64,000 nt of DNA from Lachnospiraceae bacterium UBA3689 (GTDB taxonomy: Bacteria; Bacillota; Clostridia; Lachnospirales; Lachnospiraceae), in assembly GCA_002371465.1 (NCBI GenBank), contig DFIU01000006.1, positions 40,172-104,171 on the forward strand. The letters are read 5' to 3'. The translations under genes and the position numbers were made by a program. Below, piece by piece: positions 34,561-42,561 of this stretch. Below the pieces are notes generated by a model that worked only from the letters and a program-made list of their open reading frames with translations, did no database searches and was not told the DNA's origin. Within the stretch, counting starts at the first letter, position 1; each line of letters starts with the position of its first letter.

Positions 34561-35667
34561 ATGAATCGCTACACAATCAAAAAAAATGCCGGCACACCGG
34601 CATATATGCAGCTCTACCGCCAGATCCGCAGAGATATCACATCCGGCATACTGCGCTATGGGGAACGGCTCCAGTCCAAGCGGACGCTCTCGGACGACAC
34701 CGGAACCAGCGTCATCACCGCGGAACATGCCTACCAGCTGCTCCAGGAGGAGGGTTACATCGAAGCAAGGGAGCGGAGCGGCTACTACGTCTCCTACAAG
34801 GAGGAGGACAACTTCCCGGTTGCGGACCGTGCTTTCGACCCGATCCCCCAAGTCCCCCCTATCCCTCCTGCCAATGTCGAACCGAAGACATTTGATTTTC
34901 CCTTTGCGGCATTTGCCAGGACTATGCGGAAAGTTCTCAGCCTGTACGGGGAGCGCATTTTGATCAAATCTCCCAATTTCGGCGTCCCGGAACTCAGATC
35001 AGCCCTTGCCCGCTATCTGGCAAGGAGCCGGGGCATGGTGGTCAGTCCCGACCAGATCGTCATCGGTTCCGGCTCGGAATATCTCTACACCCTGATCGTC
35101 CAGATGCTGGGGCGGGACCGACTCTACGGCATTGAAGATCCTTCCTACAGCCAGATCCGCCGCGTCTATGAAGCCTGCGGAGCCAAAGTCGATCCCCTGC
35201 AGATGGGATCGAACGGAATCCTGACCTCAGCCCTTAATTCGACCCGCGCCCGGGTTCTCCACATCACCCCCTTTCACAGCTACCCCTCCGGCGTGACCGC
35301 CGACGTCTCCAAACGGCATGAATATATTCGCTGGGCAAAGAGGCGGGGCGGCATCATCATTGAAGATGATATGGATTCGGAATTTACCATGTCAACCAAG
35401 GCGGAGGACACCATGTTTTCCCTGGAGCCGACCGGGACAGTCATCTATATGAATACCTTCACCCGGACGATCGCCCCCTCCATGCGGTCCGGCTATATGG
35501 TCCTGCCTTCCGATCTAGCGGACCAGTTTAGCCGGAAGATCGACTTTTACTCCTGCACGGTGCCCGTTTTTGAGCAGTACGTCCTGGCGGAATTCATCGG
35601 CAGCGGCAGCTTTGAGCGCCACATCAACCGGGTAAGGCGGCAGCTGAGGAACAAGACGGCTCCGTAA
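34561..35667 (+). CDS. MocR-family regulator, C-terminally truncated, PLP lysine replaced
   Basis: The protein has 368 residues, about 100 short of a normal MocR protein. A GntR-type winged helix (11-76) is followed by an aminotransferase-like domain that keeps 'GSGSEYL' (169-175), 'EDPSY' (192-196), 'TPFHSYPSG' (236-244) and 'EDDMDSEF' (268-275). The Schiff-base lysine, expected in TFSKT, is arginine (TFTRT, R302). The frame ends at 'RVRRQLRNKTAP', where the C-terminal subdomain should begin, and no continuation exists before the ROK gene. It can bind DNA and perhaps dimerise, but should not form the covalent PLP adduct. No ribosome site precedes the ATG, so a leaderless transcript is possible. 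Confidence 0.85.
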   Translation: MNRYTIKKNAGTPAYMQLYRQIRRDITSGILRYGERLQSKRTLSDDTGTSVITAEHAYQLLQEEGYIEARERSGYYVSYKEEDNFPVADRAFDPIPQVPPIPPANVEPKTFDFPFAAFARTMRKVLSLYGERILIKSPNFGVPELRSALARYLARSRGMVVSPDQIVIGSGSEYLYTLIVQMLGRDRLYGIEDPSYSQIRRVYEACGAKVDPLQMGSNGILTSALNSTRARVLHITPFHSYPSGVTADVSKRHEYIRWAKRRGGIIIEDDMDSEFTMSTKAEDTMFSLEPTGTVIYMNTFTRTIAPSMRSGYMVLPSDLADQFSRKIDFYSCTVPVFEQYVLAEFIGSGSFERHINRVRRQLRNKTAP

Positions 35668-35719
35668 TAGGCTATCTTTAGCAGAACGATTCCGTTCATT
35701 TTGGATCAAATATTTTATC

Positions 35720-36931
35720 TTATCTCTGGTTCAGCAGCTTCTCATTATATAAAATGGCGAGCGGACCGATGTAATCGATCTTATCACTGAGCGTAGAGTG
35801 AATTAAAAATCCCTCCTTGTGCCAGGGATCTTCACGGTAATAAGCTTCTTCAAAATGATCCTTAAAATATGGGATGGTAAAGATATCCCCATAATAAATC
35901 ACCTGGTCGGGGGCAATCACGGTTGCCGCGTTGGCAAGAGTCTGACAGAGGAGTCCCAGCAGCCGGTCGAAGGTCCGGTTCATACCCGGATCGTCAAGAC
36001 TTGACCATTGGCTCCGGTTGTCTACGGTAATGTTCTCGGGATCCCCTTTCGCAAACTCCCAGAGTTTTGGCATGGACTCCCAGCTAAAGCCCTCCCTTAG
36101 GGCGCGGACGATTGCATGAGTGGAGACCACGGTCTCCAGACAGCCATACTTGCCGCAGCGGCAGCGCTCTCCCCCATGCGGCTGAATGACGACGTGCCCC
36201 AGTTCGGATGTCCGCCCTTCGTGATTGTCATAGATCTCGTTATGAACCGCAAGCGCCGACCCGACGCCGGGTCCCCATTTTAAGAAGAACAAATTCTTAT
36301 TTTCCCGCCCGGCTCCGTAGGTAAGTTCCGCCTCGGCACAGGCCTTGACGTTATTTTCGACAATTACCGGCATATTCAGCATCTTGCTGAGTTTTTCCCG
36401 AATGGGAATCTCCTGATTCCAGATCCGGTAGGTGTTGACGCTGATCCCCCTGTCCCGTAAGACCAGGCCCGGGATGGAGACGCCGCAGCCAAGGAACTGG
36501 TCCTTTTTCAGGTGCAGGTCCTCCAACAACCGGCGGGCAAGGTTGACGCACTTCATGAGGAAAGTGAAGGGATCGGCAGAAGGGTCTGTCACCAACGTCT
36601 TTTTCTTCAAACACTTTCCGCGCAGACTGCTCACGGAGACAGTCGTCAGATCCAGTTCGATCACAATTCCCAGAACGTAGGCAAAGTCATAGTCAATCCC
36701 GATCAGGATCTTCTTCCTCCCCGCCCGTTTTTCTCCGGTCACCTGCCCCTTTTCCTTCAAGATTCCCTGGTTTAACAGTTCTCCGCAGATCTGCGTGACC
36801 GCGGCGGGCGTCAGGGACAGTTCCCCGGCAATATCCTTCCGCGACATTTCCCCCTTATCATTTAAAAGGCGGAGAATTCTGCTGCGGTTGGTACGTTTCA
36901 TATTCGTCAGATTAAGGCCTGTGTAATCCAT
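35720..36931 (-). CDS. ROK-family repressor of the sulfoquinovose locus
   Basis: The protein has 403 residues: an N-terminal winged helix ('SRKDIAGELSLTPAAVTQICGELLNQG' region, 30-56) joined to a ROK sugar-binding domain with 'GVSIPGLV' and the zinc motif 'ELGHVVIQPHGGERCRCGKYGC' region (245-268). This is the build of NagC/XylR-type repressors. It starts after GAGGTG. It is the last gene of the sulfoglycolysis cluster, behind a terminator hairpin, and its likely target is the palindrome at 46874-46890. The inducer would be sulfoquinovose or a derivative; this is inference. Confidence 0.9.
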   Translation of the reverse strand: MDYTGLNLTNMKRTNRSRILRLLNDKGEMSRKDIAGELSLTPAAVTQICGELLNQGILKEKGQVTGEKRAGRKKILIGIDYDFAYVLGIVIELDLTTVSVSSLRGKCLKKKTLVTDPSADPFTFLMKCVNLARRLLEDLHLKKDQFLGCGVSIPGLVLRDRGISVNTYRIWNQEIPIREKLSKMLNMPVIVENNVKACAEAELTYGAGRENKNLFFLKWGPGVGSALAVHNEIYDNHEGRTSELGHVVIQPHGGERCRCGKYGCLETVVSTHAIVRALREGFSWESMPKLWEFAKGDPENITVDNRSQWSSLDDPGMNRTFDRLLGLLCQTLANAATVIAPDQVIYYGDIFTIPYFKDHFEEAYYREDPWHKEGFLIHSTLSDKIDYIGPLAILYNEKLLNQR

Positions 36932-36952
36932 GATGTCACCTCAGATGAGATC

Positions 36953-36989
36953 AAAAAAAGCTCGGGTATATGTCAAAATATACCAGAGC
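36953..36989 (-). terminator. Terminator between the FucI-like and ROK genes
   Basis: A 12-nt stem with one mismatch (36960-36971 and 36978-36989, GCTCGGGTATAT/ATATACCAGAGC) is followed on the minus strand by seven T. It ends the main catabolic transcript and would leave the repressor gene at a lower level. Confidence 0.8.
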
Positions 36990-37012
36990 CTCTGTCAAAT
37001 GTCACATATCGT

Positions 37013-38353
37013 TTAGAACCTGCAAACCTCAATACCCAGCATGTGACCCAGTATCTCCAGGGCATCCGCACAGTCGCCATAGGTGACGACAAAGTGCGGC
37101 TCCCAGCCGGCAAGCACAGCCTTGTTGATGATTTCCTTAGACGTATGCTCCGTCTTTACCACAATCGATGTTCCGCAGAACTGCTTGGGCTTATCCAGGA
37201 CAGAGCCCTTGGCGATAAAGAAGCGGAACTTGCCTTCCGGCGTTCTGCCCACCCGGAAAATAGTCGCCTCGGAAGCCTCCTTACAGCCAAATTCCATGGT
37301 AGGTCCGATCTTGCGATTGGGATGCACGCCGACTTCCGCTCCGGTATCTTTCCGCGCCAGATTGCAGGATGCCATGCCGCAGTGCCAGAAAGTGATGCTG
37401 TTCTCCTCCTCATCTAAAGAAACCGGATCGCCGAAGAAACTGTCCTCGCCGGTCATTTTAGAACCCATGTACATGGAAAGGGCTCCGTAGGTGTCCGATT
37501 CGCAGCTGGCGCTGACGCCGATGGCATTTAAGAGGGAGAGCACGGTGCAGACCGGGGTTCCAAAGTCCGTGAAGAAGTCCGGCCAGCAGCGGGACGAGAT
37601 AGCGCCAACCCGGTTCTCGGTTGCATAATCCCTGTATGCCTTATAGAGCCTTGCAAAATCTTTAACATTTTTCTCCGGCGTCCCTTCAAGACCCACGATC
37701 TTCTCCTTCGCCTCAAGAAGGTAGGGCTGACACTCCTCGTCGGTGTAGGACTTTGCCTGATTGATCAGCTCGCGGGATTCGATGGAATCAAGGGTTGCGC
37801 CGAAGACCGACATCATTTCCGCATCCAGCGCCCGTCCAAAGCCAAAGCCCTGCGGCGTATGACCGATGGAGACAAGCTTTAAGCCCTTCAGATCTTTTTT
37901 CAGTCTTGCCGCCGCCGCGGTCTTTTTGATCTTATCCCGCACCTCTGCCTCATCCGGAGCACCGAATATGTATTCAAACTGTCCGTCCCTGCGGAAGACT
38001 TTGATCGCGTTCGCTGCGGAAAACGCCCCCGTCAGGGAATTAAGTCTCAGTCTGCCCCCGTCGATTACCGGCTCCCGCAAAGTCCACAGCAAAATGGGAC
38101 AGGTGAAGCGGCGCAGGACTTCGCTGGCGTAGGCAGCGTTGGCAAAGGTGATGTTCTGGAGGATAATCAGGTCCGGCTGAAGGGTTTCCAAATATTGGTC
38201 AAGCAGGTCGATCGCCAGCAGCATCTCATCCGGCACGACCACATCCGGGATGATGGCTTTCAGGGCTGTGATTGACTGCTCAAACTGATCCTGGGCGCTT
38301 TCCAGGTGAAAGGTGCCGACGCCGATCGGCACATAAGCGGCTTGAAAATTCAT
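37013..38353 (-). CDS. L-fucose/L-arabinose isomerase family protein
   Basis: The protein has 446 residues of the FucI/AraA-like family: N-terminal Rossmann-like part ('PDLIILQNITFANAAYASEVL' region near 68) and C-terminal catalytic part ('SSRCWPDFFTDFGTPVCTVLSLLNAIGVSASCESD' region near 263, with 'E' and 'H' metal-ligand candidates in 'ITFWHCGMASCNL'). Members interconvert aldoses and ketoses with Mn2+. It lies last in the sulfoquinovose operon, after tctA. Sulfoquinovose is a 6-deoxyhexose derivative, so this protein may isomerise it, its epimers or a related sugar, in parallel with the DUF4867 isomerase. The ATG at 38353 is preferred to the TTG at 38377. Confidence 0.85.
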   Translation of the reverse strand: MNFQAAYVPIGVGTFHLESAQDQFEQSITALKAIIPDVVVPDEMLLAIDLLDQYLETLQPDLIILQNITFANAAYASEVLRRFTCPILLWTLREPVIDGGRLRLNSLTGAFSAANAIKVFRRDGQFEYIFGAPDEAEVRDKIKKTAAAARLKKDLKGLKLVSIGHTPQGFGFGRALDAEMMSVFGATLDSIESRELINQAKSYTDEECQPYLLEAKEKIVGLEGTPEKNVKDFARLYKAYRDYATENRVGAISSRCWPDFFTDFGTPVCTVLSLLNAIGVSASCESDTYGALSMYMGSKMTGEDSFFGDPVSLDEEENSITFWHCGMASCNLARKDTGAEVGVHPNRKIGPTMEFGCKEASEATIFRVGRTPEGKFRFFIAKGSVLDKPKQFCGTSIVVKTEHTSKEIINKAVLAGWEPHFVVTYGDCADALEILGHMLGIEVCRF

Positions 38354-38490
38354 ATTAGGTCTCTCTTTCTCATCCAAATTGTTCTATAGCTAAAACTTTT
38401 ACTCTAACTTCTACGGCAGGTCATCCTATCCCCATTCGTTTAAAAGATCAGCAAGCCTGCCTCACAACATAAGGCTTAGACTCTTCTGCC

Positions 38491-40047
38491 TTATGCTTCT
38501 TCCTCGTTCATTTGCTCGTGCAGTTCCGTTGCTTCTTCCATCTGCTTGGCGTTTAACGCATCGACCTTCTTGTTGATCCGGATCATGGATGCAACCAGCA
38601 CCACCGTGATGATAAGGATAACCAGCGAAATCGGACGTTTGAAGAAGATCAGGTAATCCCGGTCATAGGACATCATCGCCGTAACAAAGTTGGTCTCCAT
38701 GATATTTGCAAGAATCAGTCCCAGCAACATGGGGATGGGATCAATCTCCATGATCTTGAGGAAATACGCAAAGACCAGCAGAGCCGCGCAGAAAATCATT
38801 TCCTTGAAGTTGCCGGTTCCGGCAAAGGCACCCGCGAAGCAGAAGAGCATGATGGCAGGAGCCAGATAGGTGTAGCGCACCTGCACAACCTTTGCCACCA
38901 GCCGGGTCATGACTTTGCCCAAGGGAAACAGGAAGAGGTTGGCAACAAAGCAACCCGCGATGATGGTGTAAGCCTGCAGAGCCTGCTTGGTGAACATGTT
39001 GGGACCGGGCTGCATCCCGTGGAGGATGAAAGCTCCCAGCAGCAGAGCTGTGACGCCATCACCCGGAATGCCCATGGTCATCAGAGGAATCATGGCGGAT
39101 CCGACCACCGCGTTGTTGGAGGATTCAGCCGCTGCAATCCCTTCCAGTGAGCCCTTGCCGAACTGCTCGGGATGCCTGGAGACCTGCTTCGCCTGATTAT
39201 AGCACAAAAACTGAGCCACACCGCCGCCTACGCCGGGCATAGCCCCGATGAAAGAGGCAATTCCTGTCGAAAGCGCCGTAGCGGGCAGGATGGACTTCGC
39301 CTCTTTGAGGGTCAGCCCCTTCTTATCGATCTTACTGGCAGCCCCCATATCGCCGCCCTTGATTTTAAATTCGCCCAGTTTTCCAACCACCTGTTTCAGA
39401 GCGACCAGGGCAATCATGGCGGGCAGCATATCAATTCCAAACTGAAGAATCGGAATTCCAAATGTAAACCGGGAGACACCGGTTACCGCATCTACCCCGA
39501 TGCTGGCAAGGAAGATGCCAAAAAGACCGGACAGGATTCCCTTGGGCAGAGAATTCCCGGAGACACCCGCCAGGAGGGAGATGCCCAGGATCGCCATGGA
39601 AAAATATTCAACAGACGTAAATCTCGATACCAGCTGAGCGATCGGAGCCGCCAAAAGTAAAAGAAGCAGGGCTCCGACGATACCGCCAAAGGAGGAGGCA
39701 AAGAGAGAGGTATCAAGAGCCTTTAGGACATGACCCTTTTTCGCAAGGGGATAGCCGTCGAAGGTCGTCGCGATTGCGGAATTGGTTCCCGGCGTATTTA
39801 AGGTGATCGCGCTGATCGACCCGCCGTACATGCCGCCGACATAGACAGCTAAAAGAGCGATGATCGCCGTACTGGGATCTTTGATCCCATAGGTCAGCGG
39901 CAAAAAGAGGATAATCCCAAGCGTCACGCTCAGCCCCGGTATACAGCCGATGATCATCCCTATCAGCATGCCTCCAAAGATAAACAGCAGATTTGTTGGA
40001 GTAAAAACTGCGGCAAATGCACCTCCAATAACACTTAAAGTTCCCAT
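38491..40047 (-). CDS. tctA: Tripartite tricarboxylate transporter, large permease TctA
   Basis: The protein has 518 residues with about twelve membrane segments and TctA motifs 'LFIFGGMLIGMIIGCIPGLSVT' region (22-43), 'GGMYGGSISAITLNTPG' (71-87) and 'GAMPGVGGGVAQF' near 267. TctA forms the transport channel driven by an ion gradient. It lies 12 nt after tctB. Its place inside the sulfoglycolysis operon implies a sulfonated sugar or C3 sulfonate as substrate, not a tricarboxylate. Confidence 0.93.
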   Translation of the reverse strand: MGTLSVIGGAFAAVFTPTNLLFIFGGMLIGMIIGCIPGLSVTLGIILFLPLTYGIKDPSTAIIALLAVYVGGMYGGSISAITLNTPGTNSAIATTFDGYPLAKKGHVLKALDTSLFASSFGGIVGALLLLLLAAPIAQLVSRFTSVEYFSMAILGISLLAGVSGNSLPKGILSGLFGIFLASIGVDAVTGVSRFTFGIPILQFGIDMLPAMIALVALKQVVGKLGEFKIKGGDMGAASKIDKKGLTLKEAKSILPATALSTGIASFIGAMPGVGGGVAQFLCYNQAKQVSRHPEQFGKGSLEGIAAAESSNNAVVGSAMIPLMTMGIPGDGVTALLLGAFILHGMQPGPNMFTKQALQAYTIIAGCFVANLFLFPLGKVMTRLVAKVVQVRYTYLAPAIMLFCFAGAFAGTGNFKEMIFCAALLVFAYFLKIMEIDPIPMLLGLILANIMETNFVTAMMSYDRDYLIFFKRPISLVILIITVVLVASMIRINKKVDALNAKQMEEATELHEQMNEEEA

Positions 40048-40059
40048 AACTTCCCTCCG

Positions 40060-40533
40060 TCAAAGAAAACGTTCCATAAAACCTGCAGGCAGACTGACAT
40101 GAAATACATTCTGAAAAAGGAAAAATACAAAAATCACCATCAGAATCGTGTAGATGTAAATGATCGGTTTGCGCTCATTTTCATACCACTGAACGCCGCA
40201 GAAAATGAGGATACCCGCCGGGATAAAGCCGATAAAGCGGGTGAGAACGACGAAGAGAATCAGAGCCAGAATCAGCACAAGCTCATGTTTCTCATGGTCC
40301 CAGACAAACTCATAGATATGTTCCTTATGAAAGACCAGACTCTGGATGATCAGGATCGCTGAGCAGATCAGGATGCCCACCAGACAGATGCCCGGAATAA
40401 TGCGGGGGCTGGGCGCGCCGGAATCCCACATGGGCAGGCGGACCTGACTGGGCAGGAGCGCCAGCATAACAATGGCAAAGACGCCCATCACAAGGCCTGC
40501 TAGCAGATTTGTTTTGATTTTTATCTTCTTCAT
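40060..40533 (-). CDS. tctB: Tripartite tricarboxylate transporter, small permease TctB
   Basis: The protein has 157 residues with four membrane segments, the size and profile of TctB ('LAGLVMGVFAIVMLAL', 'SPRIIPGICLVGILI'). The family is poorly conserved; assignment relies on the position between tctC and tctA. The start ATG has AAGGAAG about 13 bases upstream, a loose ribosome site. Confidence 0.88.
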   Translation of the reverse strand: MKKIKIKTNLLAGLVMGVFAIVMLALLPSQVRLPMWDSGAPSPRIIPGICLVGILICSAILIIQSLVFHKEHIYEFVWDHEKHELVLILALILFVVLTRFIGFIPAGILIFCGVQWYENERKPIIYIYTILMVIFVFFLFQNVFHVSLPAGFMERFL

Positions 40534-40633
40534 GAATATGAATCTTCCTTCCTATTGATAAGCCACTGCCCGGCACAGCGCTTGGCAATGCCGGGCAGAA
40601 AATCATTCTCGGCTGAAAAAGACCTGTTTGGGT

Positions 40634-41731
40634 TTACTGCTGTCCGCTTAAAGCCTTAAATGCGTCTACCGCAACCTTGCAGACATCTTCGTAATGCTGA
40701 ACGCACTCCTCGCCGTAAAGCTGCTTTTCATTTAAAAGGATGCTGGAAATGAAGTCCTTATATTCTGCAGACGCCCAGACGTCCTTGGAGACCTGGATCA
40801 TCTTGTTCTGCCACTCTTCCGATGCTCCCTTGTGGGTCGCGATCGAACCGCCGGCGGCAAGGATGGAAGTGGTGTAATCATTGTCCGCATTCAGTTCCGG
40901 TGCCTTGTCGCCGCCGACAATAGACGGAACCTTGATGTCCCCATCCGGCCCCTTAAAGAGGGTGAAAGCCTTGTCAGAAAAGGCAAGAACCGGGATCAGG
41001 TTGCCCGCTTCGACATCTTCCTGGGCAGCCTGGGTTGTCCCGACGAAGCAGTCCACCTCACCATCGGTCAGACCTTTCTTCTGAGCTGCGCCGCCATCGT
41101 AGGGAACGACGATCACCTTGCCGCCCTCCTGGGCTACGAGAGATCCCAGAGCCAGGTGCGGATCGGAAAGCGGGTTACCACCCGACATCTTGATGCCGCC
41201 GTTTCTTGCCTTATCTAAAAGGCTCTCCAGAGACTGATCCGGCGTCGTGTAGAGGATCCAGGTCCGATCGTCGATCGTTGCCAGCGGCAGGATCTCGCTC
41301 CGATCGAAATCCACAACTTCTGTCTGGAACTGCTTGCCCAGATCGTGGCGGTAAGCGACGCCATAACCGTAGACCAGCAGGTCGGTCGCATTGGGATCTT
41401 CCTGGGTGAAGGCGGTCGCTGCCGCAAAACCGTCGCCGCCGGTCTGCTGCTCGACGATGAAGTTATATTCCGGATGGGTGCTGGTCGCAACTTCCGCGAA
41501 TTTTCTGGCGATGATATCGGCCGTGCCTCCTACGCCGTAGGGACAGATGATCTTCACAGTTTCCCCGCTGCCTGCAGCACCGCCTGCATCTTTCCCACTC
41601 TCTGCCGTTGATGTTGCTGTTGTCTCCGTCTTGCCTGCCGCGCTCTCCGGCGCCGCTGCGTTTCCGCCGCATCCCGCCAGACTGATTGCCATAAGGGCTG
41701 CTAGAGCTCCTGCTGCAAATCTCTTTTTCAT
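40634..41731 (-). CDS. tctC: Tripartite tricarboxylate transporter, binding lipoprotein TctC
   Basis: The protein has 365 residues. A lipoprotein signal peptide (MKKRFAAGALAAL, lipobox LAGC with Cys near 21) is followed by a low-complexity linker rich in A, T, E and S, then a Bug/TctC-type binding fold ('KIICPYGVGGTADIIARKFAE' region near 60, 'MSGGNPLSDPHLALGSLVAQ' near 183). The start at 41731 has AAGGAGG eight bases upstream. It would present the solute, probably sulfoquinovose or its glycoside, to TctAB. It is the first of the three transporter genes. Confidence 0.92.
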   Translation of the reverse strand: MKKRFAAGALAALMAISLAGCGGNAAAPESAAGKTETTATSTAESGKDAGGAAGSGETVKIICPYGVGGTADIIARKFAEVATSTHPEYNFIVEQQTGGDGFAAATAFTQEDPNATDLLVYGYGVAYRHDLGKQFQTEVVDFDRSEILPLATIDDRTWILYTTPDQSLESLLDKARNGGIKMSGGNPLSDPHLALGSLVAQEGGKVIVVPYDGGAAQKKGLTDGEVDCFVGTTQAAQEDVEAGNLIPVLAFSDKAFTLFKGPDGDIKVPSIVGGDKAPELNADNDYTTSILAAGGSIATHKGASEEWQNKMIQVSKDVWASAEYKDFISSILLNEKQLYGEECVQHYEDVCKVAVDAFKALSGQQ

Positions 41732-41817
41732 ATAACGTTCCTCCTTATCGATCGCCCTTTTTCGGGCATGTTTTTTATTTTCAAGTCCCGCAAAATGCTT
41801 TGCAAAAGGACTCAGGT

Positions 41818-42558
41818 TCAAAAAAGAAGTTTGATCCCCATGACCAGAAGCAGGGCATAAGTGAGGATCATAAAGGTTCTCTGACTCATTTTCCGATAGA
41901 GAATCGAGCCGACTTTTAAGCCTCCGAATAAAAAAGGTGCTGCCGCCAGTGCCGTCAGGACCAGCTGTCCCTGCCAGTAACCGTGTCTGAGATCGTCAAA
42001 CAAGACCATGCTGTTGAGGAAGATCCAGACCGTCGAAACGGTTGCCCGGAACTGGTTCTTATCCGGAACTTTCTTTGTCAGGTAGGAAATCAGAAGGGGA
42101 CCCCCCGTGACAAAGATACCGTGGATAATGCCGCCGATCGGAAGTGTCAGATAAAGAAGGGGACAAAAGGGCTTTTCCTTTCCTTCCTCTTTCTTTCGGA
42201 GCTGGACGACCAGGCCCTGTATGGACAGAACCACGATGAAGATGCCCAGGATCAGGTAGAGGAGCTTTTCCCTCCCCAGGAGGAGGTCCTTGATTCGGAT
42301 CCCTGCCAGGATGCCGGCACCCATAATGATGACAATCTTCCACAGCTCCTTCCAGACCACATGCTTCTTATTTCCCAGAAAAACGTAGATGCCGCTGACA
42401 AGACCCAGGACGTTTAAAATTGGTTTTGCCACCGGATAGCCCACCAGCATGAGGCTTAGGGGCATAGCTAAAAGCGTTCCGGCAAAACCGGTCACCCCCT
42501 GCATGATGTGGGCCAAAAAAATGATGAGAAAGAACAGAGCCAGGTTTAACATTCCCAT
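41818..42558 (-). CDS. TauE/SafE-family exporter
   Basis: The protein has 246 residues with seven to eight hydrophobic segments and TauE/SafE features ('GVTGFAGTLLAMPLSLMLVG' near 22-41 and 'IGGIIHGIFVTGGPLLISYL' near 136-155). TauE/SafE proteins are commonly assigned to export of sulfite or organosulfonates and occur in sulfoglycolysis clusters. It lies 3 nt after the sulfoquinovosidase gene, so its likely cargo is dihydroxypropanesulfonate (or sulfolactate) made by this operon. Confidence 0.9.
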   Translation of the reverse strand: MGMLNLALFFLIIFLAHIMQGVTGFAGTLLAMPLSLMLVGYPVAKPILNVLGLVSGIYVFLGNKKHVVWKELWKIVIIMGAGILAGIRIKDLLLGREKLLYLILGIFIVVLSIQGLVVQLRKKEEGKEKPFCPLLYLTLPIGGIIHGIFVTGGPLLISYLTKKVPDKNQFRATVSTVWIFLNSMVLFDDLRHGYWQGQLVLTALAAAPFLFGGLKVGSILYRKMSQRTFMILTYALLLVMGIKLLF

Positions 42559-42561
42559 CGT

